Assembly (NCBI GenBank): GCA_010015745.1
Contig: ML978163.1
Coordinates: 310,001-374,000 of the forward strand
Direction of reading: 5' to 3'
DNA: 64,000 nt
Source: Setomelanomma holmii
Lineage: Eukaryota > Ascomycota > Dothideomycetes > Pleosporales > Phaeosphaeriaceae
In this document: positions 30,807-41,564 of the stretch, piece by piece
Layout of the letters: each line of letters opens with the position of its first letter
Numbering within the stretch: the first letter of the stretch is position 1
Position numbers and translations under genes: made by a program
The notes under the pieces: generated by a model
Seen by the model: the letters and a program-made list of their open reading frames with translations, nothing else
What the model was told of the DNA's origin: nothing
The model's database searches: none

Positions 30807-31994
30807 TCATACCGCAGCATATCCACCTCGACTGCCACCACCCTGCACAGTGCCCGCGACCTTCCTCGCGAAGTCTTTCGCAATGTACGGGATATCGCGA
30901 ATCGTGTCGCCGTGAGGGAGCAGATCCCAGCCGCGCGCGCCGTAGCGGTTGTAGTTGAGCCAAGAGCCGAAGATGAGGTAGGTTGCAATGACGAGGAAGA
31001 GGCTGTTGATGATCAGCAAGAGCAATCTGGCTCAGATTGCTGTGAGTAGACTTACATGATGAAAAACCAGCCAAAGAAGCCCCAATGGCTGCCTCCATCA
31101 ACCGGGGGTGCATCTTCACAGGCGTACTTTGTCCGCCACTCGAGTCTCAGCGTTTGGATTTTTTTATCCTTGCCGTCCTCTTCTTGCTGGTAACCGCAGA
31201 ACCTCAAGCTGTTGTCGCTGTCTTCGCATTTACCCTTGCCGCTTTCTTCCCGCTTCCTCAGCTTCTCTTCCTTCTTGTCATCGTCGCCATCATCATCTTT
31301 GTCGCCATCCTCAAGGTCTCCGCCTTCTTTCTCGTCGCCTTCTAGACCGGTCCTATCCTTATCGCAGACGAACTCAATGATCGCTCTTTGGTCCATGCCG
31401 TCCTTCTTAAAGGGGAATTTTCCGCCATTGAGTATCGCGCGAACGCCTTCGCGACCTCCGTCAGAATTGGACTTTGAGTTTCGGAGGAGCTCGAATTTAG
31501 CGTCAATGACTCGGCCGCTGAGTGACGTAAATGTTCCGGCAATATCGATGGGCGTTATAGTCGAGTTTCGATCTACCGCGAGGTTGATATCTTCGCGAAT
31601 GCCGCATACTGGTCTTAGTGTTAGCCAAACTCGCCATCGTTAACATCTCCGCATTTTCTCGTAGCTGTGTTTCACTCCCGGGAATTCTGGCGACCCGCGA
31701 TGATAGCATGAACATACCTCTTGCTCCGTGATGACACTCCGTCGCCAGACTGCCTCCCTTGTGCCACTTCAACTTATCGCAGACATCGAGCGTAAAGTTG
31801 TATTTGTATTGCCAGTCATGCACCAGATCCTCTTCTTTCCAGTGTACCATGTGTGGTCCACCCAGCTTCGACAGGTCGAAACGGACCCTGTCGGCCTGAA
31901 TCTCCTTGCAATCAAATGCCCATGCTGGTGAGGGCAGTAGCGCTGTTGCCGCGAGGAGCGAGAAGAGCGTCGCTTGTGATCGGGATGGTGCCAT
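30807..31994 (-). CDS. ATG27: Autophagy-related protein 27
   Basis: Exons 31994-31718, 31608-31056 and 31002-30807 join in phase to 341 residues. The last intron is 53 bases with a branch-like TGCTGAT; a nearer acceptor would make a 29-base intron and is rejected. Signal peptide: MAPSRSQATLFSLLAATALL. The lumenal MRH-type part shows FDCKEIQADRVRFDLSKLGG, LATECHHGARG, VCGIREDIN and ACEDAPP. A very acidic Glu/Asp/Lys insert interrupts it. One membrane segment (FFIILFLVIATYLIFGSWL) precedes the hallmark tail LNYNRYGARGWDLLPHGDTI, RDIPYIAKDF and a C-terminal GGGSRGGYAAV. Atg27 is a type I protein that traffics with Atg9 vesicles through Golgi, endosome and vacuole. Confidence 0.93.
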
Positions 31995-33405
31995 GGCGGC
32001 GGATGTGATGGGAGAGAGTAACTTCGCAGTAAGACGAATGCGGCGTTGCTGAGCGTCAGAGCGGAGGATAAGGAGAGTGTCTGGGGCCTAGCAAAAGGTC
32101 TCCAGCTGTCGGTTTAGGAGGGAGAGGGAGCAAAAAGAGTGAAGGAAGGGATCAGGTGTGCTGCAGTGGGCGTTGGCGCGGTGCAGCGTGTTGGTGTCGC
32201 GTGAACTTGGTGAGGCTTGAAAGATGTTGGCGATGACGGCACTTCCTCCGTCCGTTGCCAAGACATTGCTTATGTTAGCCTAACGGAGAGAACGGATGCC
32301 GTTTGAGAGCCCCACAGCTTCGACCTCACATTGTCGCAACACATTTCGAACGATCTATCTGCAATGCCAGTCGTGCTCATGATACGGAGCAGAACATTTT
32401 CAAATCGACGACCTTTCGCGGACCCAGGCTAGCTGGGACAGCAGTTGTTGATACCTGCCATGAGCGCAGCGGCGGCATCGGACCGCAATCACGCCTCGTC
32501 TTCGGAAGTGATCTCCTCACGTACCGTCATCAACCCCAGTGTCTGGTCTCAACGGTGTCCGCCCTCTATCAATTTCCTCATTGACAATTCCCATGCTGTA
32601 TTCTCGGCTGCTGCCTCCACTTGCCGACCTTTGGCCTTACCGCGAGTCACGATAGCGCTGCTCTAAAAATAGACTATCACGAAAGCCACGTCTGTGGCTT
32701 GCAGGTCTGTATTCTATCGTCTATACCAACTGTAGTCTAACCAGAACGCTCTGTCCACATCACCAAGACGCGAGAAGATGCAAGCTACTGCAAAAATAGA
32801 AGGTAGTTGTGTATTGTGTTGAGATGACGAGCAGAAAAATGAATGACTAGGATAATTCGTGCCGAGCCGCCATCCATACTACTACTCGATGGCCAGTCGA
32901 CTAGTACAGACTATACGGACCGAGCATGCAAAGAAGAGATCAATGCAGGGGGAAACCAAGGAGGATGCGGAAAGGAACACAAACGCCAATGCATGCGTAG
33001 GCAATGTGTAAGAAAGTTGCTGACGACCCAACCATGAACATGCAAGACCGTGTAAATGCAAAAGACAAGATAGTGAAATGATCGACAATGCAGACAGAAC
33101 AATTCCAGAAAATGGCGCATCCAAAATAAGCAAATGAGCGAAAAGACCAAAGCCCATAAGAAGGAGGAGAGAGTGAAGGAAAAGGGTATTTCCAACGCCA
33201 GTAAAATGCAATGCATCCGATCCATGCACCTGGTGCGTGGAGAGTCGTGAGAAGGTCGAAATCTATGGTGTTGAGAATTCCAGTCTCAGAACGAATGAGG
33301 AGAGTCGTTGTACATCGTGTCCATCGAACGCACCGCGGTAAGATACTGCGAAAATCTAATCTTGAACGCCACCCATGCGATGCATTGCAAAAGAAGATGG
33401 GAGAC
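31995..33405. other. Intergenic, nothing recognised
   Basis: Contains the ATG27 promoter on its left and probably a long 3' untranslated region of the minus-strand gene ending at 33406. Hydrophobic minus-strand open frames near 32880-33230 come from a T-rich strand and look like composition artefacts. Confidence 0.4.
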
Positions 33406-34267
33406 CTATTTGCCTTGGCCACCACCCTGCTGCTGACCCGAGCCACGCGCATTGGCTGGCATCGGATAGGGAAATGGCGCGTAGGGAAGCTGATAACCCG
33501 GGTTGCTAGACCCGGAGGTAGCGCCGGCGGTGGAGGTGTTTCCGGGGGAGGAAGAGGCGGAAGACATGTTGGAAGCGGTGGATGTGGGGTTGTCGCGGGT
33601 TTGAGAGCTTGAACGAGGACGTTCGTAAGGCGTCGAAGAGCGATGTAGCGGTTGCGAAGACAAGCCTCGATGTCGTGCGACTAGAGATCGGCTTTGTCGA
33701 GCAGGCTCAGTTGTAGCTGCGCGTGAGGTAGGTGAACCGGTGATGAGGATCAAAGGCGTCGAGCTCGAAGTGGAGACGGTTTGTTCAGCGGTGACTTGAG
33801 GAGTTTCTTCAAGACCTGACGGTGGAGCAGAAGAGGAAAGGGTTTGACTGGGTTCTGGTGTAGCTCGAGTACTGGTGGGTTTTGGAGATTTTGATGGGCT
33901 GGATGTCTCTGAGGGCCGCTTGCACATATATCGACCGAGAGTGAAGTGTGATGCTTACTGCGACGCCAGGAAATGTTCTGGAGTCGGCGATGACGTTGTT
34001 GCTGACTGAGTAACCGACCGAGCGTAATTGAAATTGGGTAGGAGAGAAGAGCTGGTCGATTGTTGAGGTGTTGATGAGTGATTGCCTCGGTCTTGCCAGA
34101 AGTTTATATCCTCAAAGATATTCCTATGGCCCCTGGTGGTCCACCTTCGTTGCGGGTTTGACGACGATCGCCAGTTGTCGGAAATAGAACACGTGGAGTC
34201 TGAACAGAGGAATAATGAATATCCTAAGCAGGTCAAGTATACCATAATCGTGGTATGGTGGCTTGTA
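33406..34267 (-). CDS. Ser/Pro/Thr-rich low-complexity protein, 5' end unresolved
   Basis: Three exons can be joined in phase: 34267-34243 (only 25 bases), 34199-33959 and 33898-33406, about 252 residues. No ATG could be placed; the first exon follows a good branch and acceptor (CTCTGACC...CTGCAG), so a further 5' exon is expected. Readable parts: YKPPYHDYD, SISDNWRSSSNPQRRWTTRG, HRNIFEDINFWQDRGN, then disordered Ser/Thr/Pro-rich sequence (SPKPTSTRATPEPSQT) and a Gly/Gln tail (GQQQGGGQGK). No known domain. Low-complexity regulators and RNA-binding cofactors look like this, but that is only resemblance. Confidence 0.5.
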
Positions 34268-36083
34268 CTGCAGCGAAGGGAGGTCAGAGCGTTGAGCCTC
34301 TTCCAAAGGGAAAAGTCAAGCTTTGTGGTACTCGGATCCGTAACGAATGGCGAAGGGAGACGTGACGGTATCCGGGCCTTTGAAGAGGGTGAGACTGTGG
34401 AGGGACCGGGAACTTGGGTGGAAGTGTGTGCGGACTGCCCTTTTTTAGACTTGTGGCGCTCCGTCCACGTTTTGCTGCAAAGGACCCGAACGCACAGACA
34501 GCGAGGTTATGCAGCGGGATGCTGTAAGTTTGCTGTCGTCAGATCTCTAATTGAGCCGCATGCACGATGACCGGTGTGTGGTATGAAGATGCTTAGATGG
34601 AGTACGGAAAGGTTCCCAAGACTCGATGTGTTCGAGATGGCGATCGATATGTTTGGCGGTACAGCACCCTTTTGATACTTGCATGGGCAGTGACGATGTT
34701 ACCATGGTCTTGATATGTGCTGCCAAGCCATTATTCTGGCTCGTTCTCGCGACCTCTCGACAACGTCGAGGAAGCAATTTGTCTACCCTCCTGTAAGCAT
34801 GCCAAATTGTCAAGCAAAGCGTGAACATCGCCGAAGGTTCGACACGGGAAGTAGCTACACCTAGCGGCAGCTGACCGTCCACATCTTGAACTTGCGCCTA
34901 TATCTCATTCACCATGGGCCAAGCTCGGTTCGGTGGCCTGGAATGCTCGCAATGGCGGGCAAGTTTTGGCGCAAGGTCGGGCCCAATTGGCTCCTCGGAC
35001 CATGAACATGGAATTTAGCATATGCGACGGCCGCGAGCATCGTACGACCGAATCAAATCTCCAGCTAACTCTAATATTAGCTGATTTAACACGAGAAGCA
35101 TTCACGATCAAGGGACGTTACTCAGCTCTTGCCAAAGTTCCGCCCTGAACCGTGCGTGTTCGTTCGGCCACCCATGGTCGGAGGGAACCGAGTCCCACAT
35201 GTACTCGCTATGAAGTCATAGCTACAACGAGCGGGAAACGCTGTACGAATTTAGACAGCCAATAGTGTCGAGTTCCGTGGTGCTAGCGTTGAAATCGGAG
35301 AGTTTGTCAGCGATTTAGCTGCCTACGCTTGCACTCGCCTATCCTTCCAGAAGATTACCAGATCCGTACATTGGTAGGCCTATCTAATGCCCAGCAACGC
35401 CAAAATGAGCACAGGTAACATGCTAATGCATCTCTTTGGATGATAAGACAGCCTCAGGGACTTGTAGCTTTCATAGTACACAGTATGACTGCATGCGATT
35501 CGCAGATACTATTGCAGAAGACCGGTCAGTGCAATCACGACCAAGTGCCGGCGCTATTGGTATGATAGCGGTGCAGGGCCACAGAGTGCTGCTTTACTGC
35601 TGCTGAAAAGCCTGCCCAAAATGGTCATAGGTAGTTTGACGCGACACGCATGGACATGACTTGGCGGAGATCAAGGCCTTCGCGGAGGTGGAGCGGGGTC
35701 CGTGGTGGTCGACCCGAGATCTCACAATTAGCGGATTTGGTCGACAACTGCTGCTAATTAGCGGACATTCTCCATCTGTCAGAACTGGATTATCCGATGC
35801 TGACACAACCAAGTTTAGAGCAAGCTTGGCTAGAAGAACGTCTCGAAGAATGCAAAGTCGCTTATCAACAATCGCAAATGGCTTATTCCACGTGCGAAAC
35901 TAGACAGACCGTGCAAGAAAGAGTATAGCACGCAATGATCGCAAATAAATTAGCAATAGCTGCAGATGAGAAAGCACGTAGATGAATGATGAAAAGGTAG
36001 AAATACTCACCGTGGCTGACTGCTATCTTCAAACTCCCAATTATTGGCGTTTGTGCCTAGCAGTCCAATTGTAAGCTGCAACA
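34268..36083. other. Intergenic with one decayed coding fragment
   Basis: The 5' exon of the minus-strand gene ending at 33406 should lie at the left. Apart from the fragment listed at 35716-35928, no gene, RNA or repeat was recognised. Confidence 0.4.
35716..35928 (+). pseudogene. Decayed coding fragment with a CAA-to-TAA type stop
   Basis: One frame reads EISQLADLVDNCC, then a stop, then LADILHLSELDYPMLTQPSL, EQAWLEERLEECKVAYQQSQ and a stop after TVQERV. The stop at 35755 stands where the preceding repeat has CAA: CAATTAGCGGA upstream and TAATTAGCGGA here. So Gln-Leu-Ala-Asp appears to be repeated and the second Gln lost. There is no start and no recognised family; it may be a relic helical protein or chance. 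Confidence 0.3.
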
Positions 36084-37222
36084 ATGACGACTACCACATA
36101 TCGAGCTGCGATCTTCCCTGGGCCTGAAAAGGCGCTCGAACTGGCAGATGTCCCAATCGACCATCCAGCGCCAGGAGAAGTCTTGATCAGGAACCGTGCC
36201 GTAGCTCTTCAACCGCTGGACGCAAAGATGTTGATAGCTGGGTATGGGCCGGTAACATCGCTACAGTATCCAGCGGTTCTTGGGACCAGTGGTGCGGGCA
36301 TTGTTGAGGAGCTAGGCGAAGGAGTCGGGGGATTCGAAATTGGTGATAGGGTAGTCTTCGACACAAAGGCATATGTGGTGTCAGATCAGAATCGCAGGCA
36401 AGGGACATGGCAGCAGCTGGTGACTTGTGATGCCTCGACTGTAGCGAAGGTATTTTCTCGCGGCGCTCTGCAGTTATTACACGTTGGCTGACCGTGCAAG
36501 ATCGGTGGTGTGCCTTTCGAACAGGCTGTCCTGGTTGACTTTCCACTGCAGACGGCGGTGGCAGCGCTCCATGTCTTCCTCGGAATGGGGAGTCCAGGTA
36601 GCGGTAAATCAGAAGAAAAAGTTCTGATCTGGGGAGCTGGGGGAGCTGTTGGTTCATATGCTGTGCAGTACGCGAAATCTGTAAGTCTTAAACCTTGTCA
36701 TGTGTCGCGCTGGCTAAATGATCGTGAATGGTCAGCTAACATAGCCAGGTTGGGCATACGGTCATCGTAACAGCCTCGCCAAGAGACATTGACCGACAGA
36801 AGAGGATCGGAGCATCAGCGGTCATCGATTACAAATCGACAGATGTTGTGGAAAGACTACGCGAGAATGGGCCGTACAAGTATCTCTTGACAGCCAGCGG
36901 CGATGCAGCGTCTCAGAAGGCTTTGGCAGCCTTGATACTGGATAGCGGCAAGTTCGCCAGCGTACTGCCCCGTGCAATTGAGCTGCCTCCGAATGTTGAG
37001 ATTGTATACACCGCATTCTCTCAAGCAGCTCAGAAGGAAGAGTACAGCGCCTGGAGGAGCTTTTGGTATCAGGAATACTTGCCCGAAGTGTTGGCCAAGA
37101 ACCTGGTAGAGCCTGTGAAATTCACGAAGATCGAAGGTGGTCTCGGCGCTTTGCAACAAGCCAATCAAGAGGTGTTCGACGGTAAAGTCAGAGGAAAGTT
37201 GGTGGTCAACCCCCAAGAGTGA
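36084..37222 (+). CDS. Zinc-less MDR oxidoreductase (quinone/enoyl reductase type)
   Basis: Exons 36084-36449, 36501-36680 and 36749-37222 are all phase 0 and give 339 residues. The N-terminal GroES-like half shows APGEVLIRNRAVALQPLDAK, YPAVLGTSGAGIVEELGEGV and GDRVVFD. The cofactor half carries VLIWGAGGAVGSYAVQYAKS (AxxGxxG type) and VIVTASPRDIDRQKRIGASA. The catalytic zinc ligands of alcohol dehydrogenases are absent. That places it with zinc-independent quinone oxidoreductases and the trans-acting enoyl reductases of polyketide pathways. No polyketide synthase is in the window, so a stand-alone NADPH-dependent reductase is the simplest reading. Confidence 0.9.
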
Positions 37223-38338
37223 GTCGTCGCCCGTCCATTACGACCAAACGGCTCCATTGGCTGAGTAGCTTCACAAGAGGGGGTACTGCTTGCGTCCGCA
37301 GGCACTACGAGTCGCACGGAATCTGGCTGATAGACAATTTGAGATCTCGATTCCTGATTTTGTAACCTCAAGCAGTGAAGAGTGAGTCCGCAAAAAGTGG
37401 ATAGCTCAGCGTCAGCACAGTATGAAGTATCTTACCAATTGGAGCCGAAGCGACGTAAGATAGTCATCGCGGCTGGCTGAAGAGAGATCCGACGTAATTC
37501 GCCGTGTCGCATGGCATATTTGAGTACGGGACGGTGATCCGCATGTGTGACGGAAGCTCTCATGCGTAGCTTCCCCCCCCCGCAGCTAAGTCGCCTTCGC
37601 ATCACGTGGTCACGGGTGATCCATGCACTGTCGTCATCCACTTGCTCACACACCGCCAAAAGCACAACCATCGTGCAGCATGCAGAATCAAAGTTTGGGA
37701 CGTGAACAGATCTAGACCAGAATGATTTGATCCAGTGTGCATGGATGGCAGTTTCAAGAAAGCCATCGCAACTAACATGCAAGATCTTAAATCGATCTCT
37801 CCTGCAGAAGTGGAGCCGCTAAACCCGCTGATCACTCAGGCACCATGGTGACCAGGACATGCATTATCAATTGACTTCGATGGTCAGTCCAGGTCCTGAC
37901 CAAGCGCGCTCATCATTTGTTTATGTGATTCGAGGTCCTCTCATAGCACACTGCGAAAGAGATGGATGCCACGACGGAGACTCGCGTCCTCTCACGATCG
38001 AGTGATGGACTTACAACTGCGCTTGAGCATGGACCGTCCCAGATTCTGGGGAAGCGGGAGGTCGGATATTGCCGCGTGCATTCCTCGATAAGCACATTCT
38101 GGAGGCCTTGAAGCTCGATCGTTGACGTATGAAACAATGGAGAGGGACTCTCACCGCGGGAAGATTGAAAGAACACCATGAAGTACAATGATGTCGATTT
38201 GGAAGAGGCTGGCGGTCGCTGCATAAAGGTCGCGTCTTCATCCGAACAAGACTGTCATCCGAACAGCATCCTTGACCCCATTGATATTGAACTTCATCTT
38301 CCGAGCCCTCCCCTCAACCTTAACGAGTGACCAAAAAT
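37223..38338. other. Intergenic, nothing recognised
   Basis: Short open frames only. A run of nine C residues lies near 37573. The right part must contain the promoter of the Con-6-like gene at 38339. Confidence 0.4.
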
Positions 38339-38646
38339 ATGTCTGCCAACTCTGGAAATGTCATTGGTGGCCACAAGGCCAACCTCAACAACCTTAGTAA
38401 GACAATAAATTCGGTCCCGGATCTGTTCTGTGCTTACTTTACACAGACACCTCGGAAGAGTCCAAGCAACATTCGCATGAGGTTCTCGAGAATGCGGAGA
38501 ATGGAGGAGGGATCGAGGCTGCGTCCAAGTCCGGCGGTGATAAGAACCCAAACAACGTTGCTGGCGGACTCAAGGCTACTCTGAGCAATCCCAATGCATC
38601 AGATGAGGCGAAGCAGAGCGCGAAGGAGAGGCTCGGCAATATGTAA
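38339..38646 (+). CDS. con-6: Conidiation-specific protein 6-like (Con-6) protein
   Basis: Exons 38339-38396 and 38447-38646 join within an Asn codon and give 85 residues. The protein is small, very hydrophilic and built of two similar halves, as in the Con-6 family. The first reads VIGGHKANLNNLNTSEESKQ and the second NVAGGLKATLSNPNASDEAK, each followed by a helical stretch (SHEVLENAE, QSAKERLGNM). Con-6 proteins accumulate in conidia and desiccated or stressed cells of ascomycetes; the biochemical role is unclear. Neither exon alone would be noticed, so the intron is needed to see the gene. Confidence 0.9.
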
Positions 38647-38909
38647 CCAGCCTTATGAAGTGAGCCATACGGCTATGTCTTCGAATGCATGGAACATGAA
38701 CATCCACCGCAGAACCTTGTTGTTGTTCACCTCGTGATCTTGTCCGTGGTGTTGTTTTCGTTGCCCACTGGTCTGATCACTGACCACGGTTGTGTCGTTG
38801 TCCGTGCGATGATCACCTCGAGTTTTCGCCCGAATCGTCTCAGTACTTGACGTCTGTTGTCCAGTAATTTCCCCTACAACTTCTTCGAAAGCGTATTACG
38901 GCAAGAGCA

Positions 38910-39407
38910 TCACTCTCCCACCTTCCTTTCCTTGACCAGCAAACCCATGACAACCTCCACAACCCTTCGGAAGCCTTCCATCTCTTCTTCGACCGTACCT
39001 CCCATGCCGGCGCTGGCGAAGCTTATGGAATTGCCCACATATACCGGCTTGTTCGTCTTGCGTGCGAGTACCTTCGAGAGTCGTGTAGTGAAGTCCAGGG
39101 TGCTACCGTGTGTGAAGAGCGGCGTGCTCAATGTATCGGCGGGTAAGGTTCTCTACATTTTGCCAATTAGCACAAATCTCCCGTACCGTTAATCACAGCA
39201 ACAACTCACGTTTGGCATAGCATACACAAATGATCCTAATACTGATGACGAAGCGGACTCAGGCGAGGACGTGCTAAGAAAGAGCAGCAAATTTGGGCCA
39301 TTATCGGTAAGCTGCAGGTGTATGTTCGAAAGCGGCGCGCGCGGTAGCGGGAAGGAGACCTCAATGGGCGCGTGCGACGCGTCACTGTTGGACAGAGAGG
39401 CCGCCAT
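38910..39407 (-). CDS. Proteasome assembly chaperone 4-like protein
   Basis: Exons 39407-39210 and 39152-38910, phase 0, 146 residues from the ATG at 39407. The fold pattern of PAC4-type chaperones is visible: PIEVSFPLPRAPLSNIHLQL, the strand NLLLFLSTS, VLGSFVYAMPN, then TLSTPLFTHGSTLDFTTRLS, KVLARKTNKPVYVGNS and a C-terminal helix (EEMEGFRRVVEVVMG). PAC4-like proteins pair with PAC3-like partners to guide alpha-ring assembly of the 20S proteasome. The assignment rests on overall pattern, not a catalytic motif. The gene diverges from the methyltransferase at 39694. Confidence 0.75.
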
Positions 39408-39693
39408 AGTGGTGGCTGATGTGCAAGGCGGTGGTGGTGTTGATGGAAGCCACGACCGCGGGGTAAACTCGCGTCGCCGCACTCGGAGCAATGTCGGACC
39501 TGAAATTGCTCAGCTCTCAGCCACTCACACCTTGCAATCACTATTGCCATGCTTACCAGCAAAGCCTTCTTCTACGTCTTTGTCTGTGAGGGTCATTGAG
39601 AACTCGCCGGTATTTGCACGAGAAAAAGCCGTTGTCTTCCCAAACACACACAACACCGTCCAGCTGACACGACTCAACTGTCAACTTCTTAAA
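39408..39693. promoter_or_regulatory. Shared divergent promoter of the PAC4-like and methyltransferase genes
   Basis: Only 286 bases separate the two start codons (39407 minus, 39694 plus), so both promoters lie here. A pyrimidine-rich stretch and CACACACAACACC precede the methyltransferase start. No TATA box is obvious. Confidence 0.6.
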
Positions 39694-41051
39694 ATGACAG
39701 AGAAAGAGTGGGAGGGCGACTTTGACCCGATGGCTGATCCCGAAGAACAAAGACACATTCTATCAGTGCTAGACTCCTTCAGGTACCGCTTCTTCCTCAC
39801 CTTTCTTCCCTACTAAGCGATTTGTTGACCACAGAAAACAGGTCATATCGCAGACTAGCACACTTCAACGGCATCCACGTGCGCCGCCAAGCCTTCTACT
39901 CACTGCCACAGGAGCATTGGATGCTACTCTCTAAGCCACCATTCTCCATCTTGGACACCTTTACCAAGCTCGACGATCTCATCGATTGTAATGCAGAGCT
40001 GGCTGAGGCGATCTTCAAAGCTGGCTTCAATGCGTTCCTGGCACCAACTCTAGACAGCGATTGGGTAGCCTCGATCGTACCCGAGAAGTATATCCGTGAT
40101 GAGTATCGCATCTACTCCATTATCATGGACCACATGAACGTCCAGACTTCTAAAAACGATTTGGAAAAGGCGCGGAGTTGCATCAATCAGTTCTACCGAG
40201 AGTGGAGCGTTGAGGGGGCGGTCGAGCGGTCCAAGTGCTTCGACCCGATAATAGCAGCCATGCAGCACGAGTACAATTCGCGCTCAACGTTCAATCCGAG
40301 CATGGACTGTTCAGAACTAAAAGTGCTTATACCAGGTGCTGGACTTGGCCGTCTTGTCTTTGATGTGTGTCGAGCTGGGTTCAGCGTCGAAGGCAACGAG
40401 ATCTCGTATCACGAACTCATGGCCAGCTCACTCGTCCTGAACCACATGCAGAGAGCAGGTCAATTCAAGATCGCGCCATTTGCTCTTAGCTGCTCGAATC
40501 ACCTCTCTCGTGCCGATCAGTTTCAGGCCGTCGAAGTGCCAGATATCCATCCAGGCTCCGTACTAGCAAGTGCAGACGAGTCGCGTTTGCCAGCTTCAGA
40601 GCGGATGAGCATGGCGACGGGCGATTTCTGCGTTCTATACAACCAAGCAGAGTACAAAGATGCATTCGATGCTGTAGCGACAGTGTTCTTCATCGACACC
40701 GCTCCGAACATCATAAGATATATCGAAGCTATATGCAACTGTCTCAAGCCCGGCGGCATCTGGATCAATCTCGGGCCTTTGCTTTGGCATCATGCATCAG
40801 CAAAGAAATCAGAAGACGACAGCGAAGACAAGAAGATGAAAAGGGCTAAGGTCCACGACGCAGGTATCGGCGATCCAGGCGGTGTGGAGCTTACGCATGA
40901 GGAAGTTATTGCGCTCGTTGAGCATTTTGGCTTCGTGGTGGAAAAGCAGGAGCATATTACTTCCGGAACCGGATATATCTCAAACCCAAGAAGCATGCTG
41001 CAGAATAATTACCGTCCGGTATTCTGGATCGCACGGAAGGCCAGAGAGTGA
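39694..41051 (+). CDS. N2227-like methyltransferase (carnosine N-methyltransferase family)
   Basis: Exons 39694-39782 and 39842-41051 join inside an Arg codon; 432 residues. The family pattern is clear: HILSVLDSFRSYRRLAHFN, the block YSIIMDHMNVQT, then FYREWSVEGAVERSKCFDPI. The SAM-binding motif is VLIPGAGLGRLVFDVCRAGF. It is followed by GNEISYHELMASSLVLNH, VATVFFIDTAPNIIRYIEAI, KPGGIWINLGPLLWHH and the end NYRPVFWIARKARE. Members N-methylate the imidazole of carnosine or related small peptides in animals and yeast (Yil110w-like relatives differ); the fungal substrate is uncertain. Cytosolic or nuclear; no targeting signal. Confidence 0.9.
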
Positions 41052-41564
41052 TCGATTCATTGCGCTCGAGCCCAAAAGATGACGCACTTGCTGTATACTG
41101 AGGTCGAACGTAAAGGAAGAGGACAAACCCAATGCCGGCTAACGGCAGCCCGTCACCGTATGCCCTTCCCATGCCCTAACTTCGTGAAAACTCAATCGAC
41201 TTGCGGACATGCCACTGAGATTTCGTTTATTCTACTATGCTTCTGGTTTCTTCCAAGTGTCAGCACCAACCAGATTCCGAGCTCCGGGTCCAACAGTCAC
41301 ACGGTGCTTCTCGCACGGGTATTTTGATCACGTATCTACCTTGGAATTTCAGAAGCCTGGCACACTGCTCCTCCACAACGCACAGCCAAATGCTGAGCCT
41401 ATCGACGTCACGTTTGCCGTGATGAATGTACCTTCATGGTTCAAGTCATGCAGAGAGCTTTCGGTTGACATTGAGCATGCTGCGGTACAGCACCTTTGTG
41501 CCACCAGCAAGCACGGCTGAGGCATCTCCCGTATCCAGTCCAGGAGGTTGAACTACCACTTTGA
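41052..41564. other. Flank between methyltransferase and GH93 relic
   Basis: Short mixed-frame open stretches (for example 41209-41520). The missing N-terminal third of the GH93 gene should lie here, but no frame resembles it. A signal peptide could not be found. Confidence 0.4.

Noticed and set aside
31027..31055. A 29-base last intron in ATG27
   Set aside because: Too short for a fungal intron. An acceptor 24 bases further gives a 53-base intron with a branch-like TGCTGAT and keeps the frame.
32882..33229. Hydrophobic minus-strand frames that look like membrane proteins
   Set aside because: Two overlapping frames are both hydrophobic because the strand is T-rich; no start context, splice sites or family signal.
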